From Gordius sp. MW1 (taxonomy: Eukaryota; Nematomorpha; Gordioida; Gordea; Gordiidae): 64,000 bases of DNA. The notes under the pieces were generated by a model. The model saw nothing but the letters and a program-made list of their open reading frames with translations. It made no database searches and was not told where the DNA came from. A program made the position numbers and the translations under genes. Location: the NCBI GenBank assembly GCA_964036665.1, contig OZ038526.1, positions 34,844,001 through 34,908,000 of the forward strand, written 5' to 3'. Each line of letters starts with the position of its first letter. The first letter of the stretch is position 1. This document shows, piece after piece, positions 42,596-54,851 of this stretch.

Positions 42596-43645
42596 TAGTG
42601 CTGTAAACATTTTTTAAAAAAACGAACGCGTTCAACGTTCATTGGCAAAAACCGAACGCGTTAACGTTCACGTTCGTTTTCAAAAAAAGGAACGCGTTCA
42701 CGTTCGTTCCAAATTTTATGATATTTTATTTTTAATTTAACATAAATAAATGTCTTATATTTTTTAACACGATATATTAGCCATGATAAAAAATAATAGT
42801 TTTTTTTCGATAATATAATTATAAATATAATATAATAGAGCGAATATAAAGATTTTTTATTTATAAAATTTCTTATTAATTTTTAATAATTGTTTTTCAA
42901 AATTTTCGTCGGATAAGCAGGAACGCTTGGCAGTTAATACAGCATAAGCTACACTAAAACCCCGCTCCACAGGGGCAGATGAGGGAATTGGAGTATTGTA
43001 CATAATAAACAAATCTTTTAAAGTAGAAAATTTATTAAAACATTTAATGTTTTGTCCCTCGCTTCAAAAAATTGGGGTAAGATATCATCCTCCAATCCGC
43101 CCTCTACTTCCCCGTCAAAAAAACGATGTTTCGGAATTACAATTCTTTCATTATCAATTCCAGGGGTTTCAAACCCTTTTTTAAATAAAACTAAAAGTTT
43201 ATTCTTTTTTACATTTATTAATTATTGAATTCGGTCCTTTATATGAAATGTGAAAAATATTTATCATATTTTGGCCATGGCAATGTCATTTCATCTGCTG
43301 ATTTTTAATAATCTGAAGATGACGACGATTTAATATGATTATCCATAAACCTATAAATTAAAATATAATTAATAAACTTTAATCTTATCTTCACGATATG
43401 GTATGTTAAAAGTATTTCGGAATAGGTAATAGGAAAAAGGCAAAACAGCTGATTAAAAATTATATGATTTTTTTGTTACAAAATTGGGTTAAACATTATT
43501 TTTCGAATAAATAAAAAAGGGTTTTTAAAATTGAACGAGCGTTAAATTCGAACGCGTTCATCAAAAAAAGGAACGCGTTCACGTTCACCAAAAAAAGGAC
43601 CGTTCATTTTTTCAAAAAATTTGAACGCGTTCATTCATAACACTA
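42596..43645 (-). mobile_element. internally deleted hAT transposon, perfect 8-bp TSD
   Basis: The ends TAGTGCTGTAAACA and, on the other strand, TAGTGTTATGAATG are flanked by identical GCTTTATA at 42588-42595 and 43646-43653. The palindrome GAACGCGTTC or close variants recurs about three times near each end, like transposase-binding subterminal repeats of hAT elements. It carries the C-terminus of a hAT transposase (42,857-43,063). At 1,050 bp it is too short for a whole element. TAGTG(T/C)TRT ends resemble family A MITEs. Confidence 0.92.
42857..43063 (-). pseudogene. hAT transposase C-terminal remnant
   Basis: A 68-codon open stretch ending in TAA encodes the conserved hAT dimerisation region: KDLFIMYNTPIPSSAPVERG, then FSVAYAVLTAKRSCLSDENF, then EKQLLKINKKFYK. 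The SSAPVERGFS and KR-xx-LSDENFE blocks are the diagnostic signature near the C-terminus of hAT transposases. A TGA precedes the open stretch in frame, and no DDE part or zinc-finger BED part is visible upstream, so this is a remnant inside the deleted element. The C-terminal fold on its own would not catalyse transposition. Confidence 0.9.
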
Positions 43646-43653
43646 GCTTTATA

Positions 43654-44286
43654 TGATTTAAAATTGAAAACAAGTTAACATCTATCACTTAACGATGTTG
43701 TAAGTTGTTAGGAACACGGTGGTGCATAATGAACTTACCTCTATGAAAGCTTGAATCTCAGATTTATATAAAAGAAATGCAACCAATATTGAATTTTGTA
43801 AATTATTTTAAGAAGTAAATTGAGTCTAAAATGCTCCAAAAACTTACAAAATTAGTTTCCTGACTGTTCTTTCTTGTGGACCTATTTTAAACACGTTTAA
43901 AAGATTAGAATCAAATTAAGTTTTTAAAGCTCAAAGTATAAATTGCAAATTCTGTATGTCTGTTAAAAATTTAAAATACAAAAAATTAAAATCGACGCGT
44001 TGTCTTTTGCTGATTCCGTGAAAGCAACGACAAAAAACAATTTTACACTAACACACAAAACAGGTAGCTCGGTCGCTAAACCCCTTCATATTAAAATGGC
44101 AAAAAACAATTAAACGCATACATACAAATAAAGATTATTTATTGCAAGTTTACATGAATTAGCTTTAAAGCATATTGGCTTATAAATTTTATAATATTCA
44201 AAGGTGTACATGGATTTTGGAAATATTATATTAATGTAAAGTAAAAATCATTTGGAGCATTGTCAGTATATTAAATGAAAGATGCG
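43654..44286. other. 3' flank of the RENi-family gene
   Basis: AT-rich, no further gene. AATAAA on the minus strand at 44138-44143, about 145 bp past the stop of the neighbouring gene, is a good polyadenylation signal candidate. Confidence 0.5.
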
Positions 44287-45747
44287 TCAAGCTGAAAGGG
44301 CATCCAAAACGTCGCCGTCTTCTAGTTCCGCTTCACCGATGGTTGTTTCTAAATCAAGGGTTGAACCATCGAAACTAAGTTTAAGCTTTTTCGGGTTAAG
44401 ACCTGCGTAAGCCGAAAAAGCTTCTACTAATTTCGATAATTTTTGCCCAAGTCCCATGGAGCGTTCATATTCTAGAGCTGCTCTAGGCACTTTGGCCGCC
44501 TTATTTAAGCCGGCCTCGTTAGTCTCATTATTCGAAGGCATATATTGAACCTTGAGTTTTATATGCTGCATGCCATCACAAATTTCAACCTGACCACCAG
44601 CTTCCGCATTCAAGGGATTTAGGTGGGAAGTGAAATAGGCTGCCGAAGTAGAAGCTTGGGGTTGTATACCCGATCTCCCAGGTATTTCCAAGCATTCGAG
44701 AAATGTTCCGGGTGCTAACTTTAATGTTTCGGGCGTTTGAAACAATATGACATCTTGATCTCGGCGTTGAAGTTTGAGGTCGTGCGGACTGTAAGAAGGT
44801 TCCAGGGTACAGATGGCTTCGAGAAGTTTCTCCATGCGTTCGTTGTTTTTAATATCGAGAGGGTATATCTTGTTGTTGTTTCCCATAAACCTCACCATAA
44901 AACGTATGGAGGGGATGGCTTCGCATATTATTTCGTCGTTGTTGAAATCCTCTTCGATGTGTGAAACTTCAAAATTAAGATTTGAAAGAGATTTTTTAGT
45001 TGTGCGCGGGTTTTGCCTCTTAGAATTTTCTTCAATTTGGGCGATGGCAATGGGTGAAGTAAGGGGACAATTCAGTAATTCATTTGTGTCATTCCTAATC
45101 GAATGTAATAATTCTTGTAAAGAATTGCTTTTACCTTTCCTTTGATTGTGCAAACCTTTATTCTGTATATACTTGTTTGTCCTTTTTGATACCTTTTTAG
45201 AAGCCCTTGAATTTGTTGTTGGATTCGTAAGGGGTGGTTTAGCTATTTTTAAATTAAAAGGCTTAATATCAGAAAGACACATGCATTCCTCATCACTCGA
45301 TAATATTGAAATTGTTAAATCAGCTATGGAGTTATTGTTATATAAAGGGTCAATATTTAAATCCTGTGGAAGGGTCTCATTTGGATTTATTACTGTAATA
45401 TCACTAATTTCTGAAAAATCTAAATTATTATCCACTTTAATTTCTTCACAAACTGGTTCAAAAATTATAGGGAAAATTTCATCAGGGGCTGTCCACCCTA
45501 TTAAATTGCTATAAGTATTGGTAGAGTCAGATGTTTGATTGCATATAGAAGTGTTATCTTTGCCATAAATTAAATTAGATTCATATGGTTCAATTTCTTC
45601 CTTTAAATGATCTTCACTTGATATCGAATCATCAGACAAGGTGCTTGGTGAAGTAATTTCATTATGATTTGTAACACTAAGTTTGAACAATCTATTAAGT
45701 TTATTATGATCATGATGTTTTTTGACAAAATCAGTATATATTGTCAT
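44287..45747 (-). CDS. RENi-family protein (Rad60/Esc2/NIP45) with two SUMO-like domains
   Basis: Single open frame, 486 codons. Residues about 280-356 (SIRFMVRFMGNNNKIYPLDI to GTFLECLEI) and 394-484 (QHIKLKVQYM ... ERSMGLGQKLSKLVEAFSAY ... LDLETTIGEAELEDGDVLDA) are two SUMO-like beta-grasp domains, as in animal NFATC2IP/NIP45, a nuclear SUMO-pathway protein whose second domain binds UBC9. The first 270 residues are polar and disordered-looking. ADLTISILSSDEE (142-154), hydrophobic then acidic, looks like a SUMO-interacting motif; SDITVINPNE (115-124) may be another. A basic patch lies at 180-206. It ends in an LDALSA tail rather than SUMO's Gly-Gly, as expected for a non-conjugated domain. 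A 5' UTR intron (45938-45813, GTAAGT...TTTTTTAG) is possible. Confidence 0.87.
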   Translation of the reverse strand: MTIYTDFVKKHHDHNKLNRLFKLSVTNHNEITSPSTLSDDSISSEDHLKEEIEPYESNLIYGKDNTSICNQTSDSTNTYSNLIGWTAPDEIFPIIFEPVCEEIKVDNNLDFSEISDITVINPNETLPQDLNIDPLYNNNSIADLTISILSSDEECMCLSDIKPFNLKIAKPPLTNPTTNSRASKKVSKRTNKYIQNKGLHNQRKGKSNSLQELLHSIRNDTNELLNCPLTSPIAIAQIEENSKRQNPRTTKKSLSNLNFEVSHIEEDFNNDEIICEAIPSIRFMVRFMGNNNKIYPLDIKNNERMEKLLEAICTLEPSYSPHDLKLQRRDQDVILFQTPETLKLAPGTFLECLEIPGRSGIQPQASTSAAYFTSHLNPLNAEAGGQVEICDGMQHIKLKVQYMPSNNETNEAGLNKAAKVPRAALEYERSMGLGQKLSKLVEAFSAYAGLNPKKLKLSFDGSTLDLETTIGEAELEDGDVLDALSA

Positions 45748-48700
45748 TGTAGCTTGTAGAAGTGAGTCAAGCCATTGTCTTACTATTTTTCAAATGACCA
45801 GATGATATTTGTCTAAAAAATATGTAAACTATAATTAATAAACACATTAAACTATTAACATAAAAGTCTATTGTAAATATAATAAACAATATATGGAATT
45901 CATAATTAATAATAAAACTAAATATTGAATCTACTTACATAAGGGCATATTAACACTTGTTTTTTTAAAGTTTAACGAATTTTATTTGTAATGTCGTTTA
46001 GTTACATTTGTTAAAAAGTCCAGTCAAATCGTCAGATCGCCAGATAGCCCATTCACCCGAGATTGACCTACGGTTATGGTGAATAGCTAATAAAATTAAA
46101 ATGTTATCCTAATGGCTTAGAGCTATTAGAAATATTTAAAATTTTATATAAAAGCTATTAGTTCCATAGGATTCAATCATTAAATGGCAATATAAAATAA
46201 AAATGCTAAATTTAAATTTTCAATTGGTTGTATAATTTTAGTAAATATTAATCAAAAAAATTTTTATAAAAATTTATTTATCTCTAAGGTATTTAAAAAA
46301 TGAATACCTTATTTTAAGTTATGGTTTATCACGACAATGATAATTAAAAACATATTGCTTTATTTATAAAGTTAAAATTATCTACGTAATCTATTTTATT
46401 TGGCAATTAACGATAATATGTGCATACATTAACCAAGTCCAACACTTAAATATATCCTTTATAATGCAAGTGCATTTTGTGAGCTCCCCCGTGTCTTGCC
46501 CATAAATAACTCAATGTTTTAATAAATAATTCTTGAAATTCAATTAATGGAGGCTGCAAGTTCTTAATAAAATATGTTTAAACCAACACAAAAATTCCCT
46601 AATTTTGGCAGGGATAAAAGAAGTTGGATCCCAAATCTATTTTTACTAAGAGCAACAAAAACCTCAGTTTAAGATAAGTTAGAAAATTATTAAAAGTAAG
46701 CGCTAAGCATTTTTTTATTTATAGGCGAGGTTTTTTCATAGGGGAAGAATCTTTTATATCCACCTTCCACCTAATACATATTTAACGCTTATTGTTAGAA
46801 AACATTGCTAAATGGGTATATAAAATATATGTTTAAGCGGCTATATTTTATTCTCAAAATGTCTTGAAATGGCAACTTAGCACGAGGTTGACTTTGCAGA
46901 AGCAAAGTCCATTTTTTCAACCTGAACCTGATTAAAGCAGGATTTAAGCCAATCATCCTCCTTCTTAAAACAATAAAGTTTTGGGGTTTACCTCCTAAAT
47001 TCAAAAATTATGTACTAGCGGCATTATCAAAACAATTTAATTAGATTTTTTTAACTAAATTTAAATAACTTATTAAAAATGTGAAAGCATGTTATTAAAT
47101 AAAGTTTTATATTATTAATTTTTATTCAATTCTAACGTATCTTTAATCTTATAAAATTCGTTCAGCCTTCTTAGAAAAGCCATTGTTTCGGAGTTAAAGT
47201 CTGACTAGCAAACATTTTTTACACAAGGCTGGCTGATTGCATAAAACTTGATTTAATAGCATTTTAAAGTGGGCATAGGGTGTCTAAATAAAATTTCTAT
47301 TTTTACTAAAGCTCTAAAATAAATCCATCGCTATTTTTAGAAATTAATAAAGTTAGGAGCATTTTTCTAGAGTTGGTAATTTTGATGCTTCTAGCTATGT
47401 TTTTTCCACTTGACATGGCATTGCTTAATGATCCTTTGAACAATACTCAATTCTTTGAAAATTGTAATACCTGTTTTATTTGTAGTCGTGGCCAATTTGC
47501 ATTATTTCACAAGTTTAACCGGGTAGTGTCTTAACAAACAATTACAAAGTTGATTTTTGTCCATCTACAAGCTTAAAATTTCATAAATGTGCAAATAACT
47601 TTATTTCATCGCATAGGTAATAAGACTCTTGAAACAGATAAACGCCACCCGACATTTTTTTCCCCAAATTAGAACTTAACCGGATTCAAAAAAAATTTCA
47701 CGTTTTTAACCCCAATTTAACCTTGTAAGACTTTTTTTCTATAAAATAATGTATATTCGACTAGTGTCTATATCCTAAATTAAAAAGTAAAGAGCTCAAT
47801 ATTTTTTGCAATAATAAGAATACAAATCAATATATCACATTGATTAATTAATTTGTAATATTTTCTATATTTTATATAATTACGAATTTATTATAGTTAA
47901 TATTAAATAAGTCGCTAACCAAAAAAATAGCTATGAATATTAATGAATTTGAAAAGATTAACATAAATTATTGATGAATAAAATTCAAAATTATAATTTT
48001 TATACTGGTTATCACAATTTTTTTGCTCCCAGACTAGCTATAAAGATATTGATATTATCGATTACCCCTTTGCCACAATATATTTAAGATAGTTATATTG
48101 ACCCCGCAATAATATTCACAAATAAACATAAATCATCATAATTCTTCCCATAAATTACCAGCTAGAAAATCCCAGCGCATCCTTCTTTCCTTAAGTATTT
48201 TGTTTTGAAAAAATCTAAAAACTACAATTTTTTACAAATATTATAGTGTTAGCTATATATTTGTCAAACATGATTTTTTAAATTAAGTCACTTATCATCG
48301 TTGTAATTGTGTTAAATATAGCTCACATTCGTCTATTTATCTTTAAGGTGCAAACAATATTGTTTACTAAATTTTTACATCTTTTAGATTTTAAAATCCA
48401 AAAATCAATAACTATATTTGTACGATCGAAATATACGGATAAAAATGCAAATTAGATCTTAGATTATAAGAATCTCGATTTAGAAAATATTGGAAATGAT
48501 CTGCAATTGTCAGATCTCCAGATGGTTTTGCTTAAAATCCTAACAATTCCCCAATTTTAATTTTCACTTAAAGGGGGCAGTCCCTTCAATTTCATTTAAC
48601 CGTGCTAAATAGTGTGGATTTTAAATCAAGTTCCACCCCCTGTTTTACCGACATAAAAATATTATATTACAGGAAGTTGAAGCTAATTTCTTCATGTATT

Positions 48701-49490
48701 TTTACGATATTCAACTATAATTTTAACATTTAAAGTCTCTAAAATGTGAATGTTAGCAAAAATACAAAGGCTTTGAAAAGTCAAATTCCAGTGGTGAAAC
48801 GGTCGCAATATGGTTGGAAGTCAAAGGGATTTTTTAAAGCCGTTAATGAGCGGTCGAGCTTATTTGTAGTTTTCGTAACGCACACACACTATGTCATTTT
48901 GATACCAATTTTATTTAATTTTTAATATTTGCTCAAATAAATTTTCAAATGTGGTTGATATTAAGTTTTAAAATAACTTTCTTTAAGTGTCCAAATATTA
49001 CCAATTTTTATCGGAAATAGTTGGAATACATTCCTATTTTGATCGATATGCCAGTTGCCTCATTCAATTGGTTATAACATCAAATTCGAGACTTCGTTTT
49101 TTACATGGTCTTCCATTGGGGTAAATAACATTATTTTTCAATTTAAATTTAAATTTTTTCTTGCTTTAAATCTAAATTATTCATGGACTATTAATTTTAT
49201 AAATTATTATTTTTCAGGTAGTTAAAATAGAAGCAGTTAAAAACTATTAAAATTATGTTAATTTAAGCTACATTTTCAAAATATGCTACAGAGAGGTTGC
49301 AATGTTAAATTTTGCACAGTATATATTATTTAAATATAACATTGGTTGTTACCCTATTAAAAAAATCTCATTTTTAAACCAAAAATATGAAAATTATTTA
49401 TTAAAAGTAGATAAAGGAAGCAATATAATTCCCTCAAAGCTTTTTATATTAAAAATTCGCTAAAATCTTTCAATATTCTCTTTAAAATAT
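45748..49490. other. long gene-free AT-rich stretch
   Basis: Upstream of the RENi-family gene. No exon, MITE or repeat family recognised over 3.7 kb apart from the possible 5' UTR intron at 45813-45938. The open frame at 46795-47004 (-) resembles no protein. Confidence 0.45.
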
Positions 49491-49496
49491 TAACTA

Positions 49497-49620
49497 CATT
49501 GGTGTAGCCAAAATTGGATTTAGAGGGGAGAAGTTATGATTTAGGGAGGGGCATGATAATTCTTTGAAATTTTAGTCATAAATTTAGATTTTTAAATTTA
49601 AAGGGGGAGGCCACCGTTCA
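49497..49620. mobile_element. truncated MITE family B
   Basis: Left end CATTGGTGTAGCCAAAATTGG with the usual GAGGGG and inner GGGGGAGGCCACC; the right terminal repeat is missing. Confidence 0.6.
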
Positions 49621-49621
49621 T

Positions 49622-51357
49622 GTATCATATTTGCTATGCAATTTATGGGCGAGAAAGGTGGGAAGGGGCGAGAATGCCTATAGGGGGGGGGGTATTAAAT
49701 GCCTGATGATTAATTAATTATTTATACAAATTTTCCATTTATAGGCAAAATGTAATATAGGCAAAATGTAATATAGACAAGGGTTAGGGTTAGATTTAGT
49801 GTTTGCATCTAGTTGCGTATTACATTAGTTTTTATGGCCTTTAGTGATTATGGGTCTAACAAACATTATAGTATAAAACAATTTGCAGAATTGATGGGAG
49901 AAATTTTTCGTTAAATTTGAACAATTTTTAATTAAAAAAATCAAAAATTTGGCCAATGGTCTTTTTTTCTCTATTGGTCAGTACCAACATATACTCTATA
50001 AGTCAATGATAGCCAAAAAAACGAAAAAAAAAATTTTGATGCTCACTTTGGCCAATGGTCATTTTTTTCCATTGGTCAGCAGCCAGCACACGGTAAAAGT
50101 GGAAATAAATTCATAAGAGTAAAAAAAAACGAAAAAAAAATTTTCGAATCACATTTTGGCCAATGGTCATTTTATTCCATTGATCAGCAGCCAGCGGACG
50201 GCCAAAAAGTCATAATAGCAATGGTAGGAACAGGAACAATCATAATAGTCAAAAAAAACGAAAAAAAAATTTCGAATCACATTTTGGCCAATGGTCATTT
50301 TTTCCATCGGTCAGGAGCCAGCGGACGGCCAAAAAGTCATAATAGCAATGGTAGTAACAGGAACAATCATAATAGTCAAAAAAAACGAAAAAATAAACTC
50401 GGATTCACATTTTGGCCAATGGTCATTTTTTCCATCGGTCAGGAGCCAGCGGACGGCCAAAAAGTCATAATAGCAATGGTAGGAACAGGAACAATCATAA
50501 TAGTCAAAAAAAAACGAAAAATTAAACTCGGATTCACATTTTGGCCAATGGTCATTTTTTCCATCGGTCAGGAGCCAGCGGACGGCCAAAAATTCTTATT
50601 ATCAATGATAGTAACAAGAACAATCATAAGAGTCAAAAAAACTCGGGATTCTAACCCAAAAACTAGTTAAATTGCATAGCAATTAAAAGTAAACAACTTT
50701 TATTTATGTTTATTATATAACATTGGTCAGCAGCCAGCGGACGGCCAAAAAGTCATAATAGCAATGGTAGGAACAGGAACAATCATAATAGTCAAAAAAA
50801 AACGAAAAAAATAATTTCGATTCACATTTTGGCCAATGGTCATTTTTTCCATCGGTCAGGAGCCAGCGGACGGCCAAAAATTCTTATTATCAATGTTAGT
50901 AACAAGAACAATCATAAGAGTCAAAAAAAACTCCGGGATTCTAACTAAAAAACTAGTTAAATTGCATAGCAATTAAAAGTAAACAACTTTTATTTATGTT
51001 TATTATATAACTAGTTAAATTGCATAGCAATTAAAAGTAAACAACTTTTATTTATGTTTATTATATAATAGATAATGTAACAAATCTTATATATAACACA
51101 CCGAGGGAGATAGAGATGAGGGGTGGGGCACCTCTTATGCATTAATTTTAAAAATAACACAGCGAGGGAGATAGAGATGAGGGGTGGGGCACCTCTTTCT
51201 CATGCATTAATTTAAAAAATCGATAACCTAATATACCCAATGCATAGATAGGGATGGATGGACAGACAGACGGACGGACAGACAGACGGACGGACAGACA
51301 GATGGACGGACGGACGGACAACCAAAAACGAGCCCATAAATTGCATAGCAATTAATA
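49622..51357 (-). repeat. minisatellite-bearing mobile element, copy 3 (inverted, composite)
   Basis: Reverse-orientation counterpart of the copies at 26.6 and 27.9 kb. From right to left: hairpin end TTGCATAGCAATTAA (51,341-51,355), a GACA/GACGG microsatellite (51,255-51,320), two GGGGTGGGGCACCTCTT blocks, three TAGTTAAATTGCATAGCAATTAAAAG hairpin phrases (about 50,664, 50,953 and 51,003), then tandem units of about 127-128 bp at 50,158-50,600 that contain GGCCAATGGTCATTTTTTCC and GCCAGCGGACGGCCAAAAAG. Open frames through the units (50221-50670 +, 50311-50589 -) are repeat translations. Confidence 0.75.
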
Positions 51358-53037
51358 ATTTAATTAAAATCATTTTTAACTATGTTTATACAAAGCAGTC
51401 TAGGGATTTTTGCATAGGAGAAAGTAAAATATAAAACATTCCCAATCTAAAGAATGTTAATTATAACCATATATGATAAGAAAAACATTTGATCCAATTC
51501 AATAGCCCCCCCCTCCTTGATTTTAGCGTTAGAAAGTACGAAAAAAATTTATTAGACGTTTTTGTTATGTAATATAATATAAGGAATTTTTACATTTTAA
51601 AATCTTGTATTTTCAAAATATGTTTTTATGGTAAATATAATATCTTCATTTTTAACTAAACTCATTTTTATCTAAAAACATTTAAAGGTTCTTATTGAAA
51701 AAGACTATTTAATATAAAAAAAGATTGAGGCATTGGCTTAGTCAAAATCAGAGGTGAGATTAGTTTTTATTTTTCTACCCGAACACCGCCCGGTCCATTT
51801 TATAATAAAATTTAACTAAGTGTCCGCCCCGATATGCCCAAATTATTTGAGCTGCTTGAACTGTCCGGCCCAAAAGGATAATTTTGTAAATTGTTAAGTA
51901 ATAATTTTGTCATAATTTCCAATAATTTTTAATTTAATTATCGCTTTTTTTGATAAGAACTACGATAAGTAAATATCAACAAACAGTAATTTTCATGGGC
52001 GTAGCCGGGGGCCTAAATAACAAAAAAAAATCAATACGAAAACTCTTAAAAATAAAAATAAAATATGTTTTGACCACCCCCTAGTAACACTTAAAAAAAT
52101 TTTGCCCCCCCCCCCCTAATCCAAAACCACGGGCAAGGTGGTCGGGCAGCGGGCTTGCTGTACTTTTCTGTCTCTGGTCAAAATTTGAATTTAAGAACGA
52201 CAAATAATTGAGAAAAGAAGGGCTTAAAAATTATTTTCAGATTTAAAATAGCCACACTCAAATTGCACAAAGTGGAAAAGAATTTTACTCTGAAAAAAAT
52301 ATTTATTTATTTTCTGGTCAATTAACGTTTTCACAATTTTTTAAACTTTTTTGGTCGCTATTAGGCAATAGCTTCTGGTCAGATATTTGCGGTGATATTC
52401 TGTATTAGTAACATTTATTTCAACCTTTATCTAAAGATTTTATCCACTTGGCTAATGCTTTATTTTATTTAGAAGTAAGTGGTGTCAATATCTATCTAAG
52501 CTGTTTACCCCACAAGCTTTTTAGGTGTATCCCTAAAGAAAAAGCATTTTTTCAATTATAATTTAATTTTAAGATCCAAAACATTTAAACATGCAAAAAG
52601 CTAGGTAAAATTTTATTGCTAAACGTATATTGTTATCTTGTTATTAGCACACCCCGTCCTATTTAAGTAGTGATGTCATAGTTCGAAAATTAATTCTTTG
52701 AGCTATTTTAAGGGTTACGGGAGGGGAAAGAGACCTTTAGTCTGTTTAATTAAATTGGCTTGAGAGAATGCTAGAATATTAATGCGACCGTAAAGACGAC
52801 AATGTAAATCAAAGAGAAGAAAATCAATTTGAACCTTTTCTCAGAAGCTGGCGCTAAATTTTGGGATTTTGCTAGGCTAGCTAAAATTAGATGGAAAAAA
52901 ATCAATCTATATAGGAGTCACGTTGTAAGTTCTTAATTTAGTGGCAATTTTGTTACGTTATTAAGTGAGGATAATATAGGCAGGAGGGCGGGTATTCAAA
53001 TGTAAGCAAAGTATCCCCCCCAAGAAATATTAATATA
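51358..53037. other. gene-free; GC-rich relic and broken MITE family B
   Basis: At 51,775-51,880 and 52,130-52,190 lie CCCGAACACCGCCCGG and GTCGGGCAGCGGGC phrases of hAT-MITE style. A family B left end (CATGGGCGTAGCCGGGGG, 51,994) with C-run at 52,105 is inserted between them. Nothing recognised from 52,200 to 53,037. Confidence 0.5.
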
Positions 53038-53045
53038 CCTTACCC

Positions 53046-53249
53046 TAGTGTTGTTAAAAGGGCTGGGTTTTGCTTGGTTGGCCTTTGATTTTAGTCGACT
53101 AAACATAAACAGACCAAAAAATGTTTGGTTTATTTTTCTTAGTAGACCACTAGGCTTAGTCGAAATTTGAAAAACAGACCAGAATCGACCGTTAATTTTC
53201 GTTAAACCAAAAGTCGACCATACAAAACCCAGCGGTTTTTACAATACTT
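53046..53249. mobile_element. foldback MITE, family A
   Basis: From TAGTGTTGTTAAAAGGGC to GCGGTTTTTACAATACTT. The flanks CCTTACCC (53038-53045) and CCTTAAAC (53250-53257) match at 6 of 8. Confidence 0.8.
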
Positions 53250-53257
53250 CCTTAAAC

Positions 53258-54349
53258 AACTCCTTTAATATTCCTAAAAAATCCCTCGTTTCTTATAATT
53301 GAAATCGAGAAAATAATTTGAATCTATGTATAAATATTTATATACTAAGTTTTAATTTAAGTGTTTTTAGGAAAAGAATTATATTAATATTTGTGCTAAA
53401 AATTAGGCTAATTTCTAAATAACAGTTATTTTAGCGCCTTTCAAGGGGCTTAATAAATTGCACGTCAAGATAGTTATAGACACTCTATTTTAATTAACAA
53501 CAAATTTACGACTGAAAGTGTTTAGAATACTTAATTAATTTTACTTTATATTTACTTTATTAAACATAAATTTATTGATTTTTTCATAATTAATAAAATT
53601 AAAGAAAAACACCTAAAGTCTTTTTAGTTGATAAAAAATTTATTAAATAAATGAATCATGGAAATAAAATTTAGCTTAATTTATCACCATTTCAATTGAT
53701 TTATAAGATATTTTTTAACATTTTGAAAAGTGTTTTTAATACTTTATTTTTTTAGTAATTTTAAAGAATTAATAAATCACGGAATTTGAAGCTTGATTTA
53801 TGGCCGGAGGATTAAAAATATTACAAATCGAATTGTCACAATCACAATTACTATTGCCTATGGTTTGTAAACCAGTTTAAGTAATGGTAAAAAAATCAAT
53901 CTAAAAGCTCGAGAACACTTACAAATTAAAATGACTTATTAATTGAAAATGATTCCAAAATAAATCATAGAATTTGTTCAACTTAAGTTCTCAAATTTCT
54001 TAAGTTTCATTCTTTCTTCTTACATTCATAGATAGAGTCCTTTTAGTTTTCTTTTTATTCTATTATGTAAATTTCACATTCAAAAAATTATGTTAATATT
54101 AAATGAGCTTCAGATCCTGGCACATAAAAAAGAACATTCAAAAGATTATATTAACTTGGCTACCAACCTTATAATTAAAGCACGCGATTGGATAGGCAGG
54201 TTTGCATAATTTCTTTAGAAATCTTGTAAAATAAACAAGGCTTTTTAAAAATTTTGTAATATGATCTTGACATTGAATTCATTTGATGTCGAAATTTAAT
54301 AGTCAAAAGAACACAAATTTAATTATATTAGATTATATTGAATTATTAA
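53258..54349. other. no gene seen
   Basis: AT-rich sequence with no recognised exon or repeat. Confidence 0.4.
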
Positions 54350-54357
54350 TCATTATA

Positions 54358-54843
54358 CATGGGCGTAGCCAGAGGGGGGTGGGGCAAAGTGAGCGCCCCC
54401 CCCCCTAAATGACAAAAAAATATTAATTTCTTAATCGCAAAACGGATTATCGCAAAAATCTTTTAATCGCGAAATTAACCGCCATTTTGTTTTTTTAAAC
54501 GATAATATTAACAAAAACATCGTTTATTGACAAATCGCTTAATAGTACAATATCCGATATTTACAAACATTTTTGAGTCCTTAAATCAACCAGATAATTA
54601 TATAAAATATCGTTTTATTTCGAAGCGTAAAAAATGAATATTATAATGTACACATACTTTTATTTCCATCGTTTAATCGCGAAATATCGGTTAATCGCGA
54701 TTTTTTCAGGCCCAAGGCTTTGCAATTAAACGGTTTTGACTGTACAATACCCTAAAAAATTGAAAAAATTTATGTTTTGCCCCCCTCCCCCTAAGTGAAC
54801 TTAAAAAATTTCGTCTCTAATCCAAAACCTGGCTACACCCATG
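54358..54843. mobile_element. MITE family B interrupted by a pogo-like MITE
   Basis: The outer ends CATGGGCGTAGCCAGAGG and CCTGGCTACACCCATG are flanked by TCATTATA (54350-54357) and CCATTAGA (54844-54851), 6 of 8 identical. The middle is occupied by a pogo-like element, so the family B insertion is the older event. Confidence 0.85.
54425..54742. mobile_element. pogo-like MITE, nested
   Basis: Reverse-orientation copy of 39,158-39,485: ends ...AATTAAACGGTTTTGACTG followed by TA. Internal phrases TTTAATCGCGAAATTAACCG and CAAATCGCTTAATAGTACAA match. The left terminal CAGTC is lost. Confidence 0.8.
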
Positions 54844-54851
54844 CCATTAGA

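Noticed and set aside
42996-43184. 62-codon plus-strand open frame
   Set aside because: It is antisense to the hAT transposase remnant, which is the recognisable coding strand.
46795-47004. 69-codon minus-strand frame
   Set aside because: No homology, no repeat context and no splice signals; compatible with chance.
49940-50960. Regularly spaced repeats that could suggest a CRISPR array
   Set aside because: Units are about 127 bp, the whole unit repeats without unique spacers, and the DNA is clearly animal nuclear.
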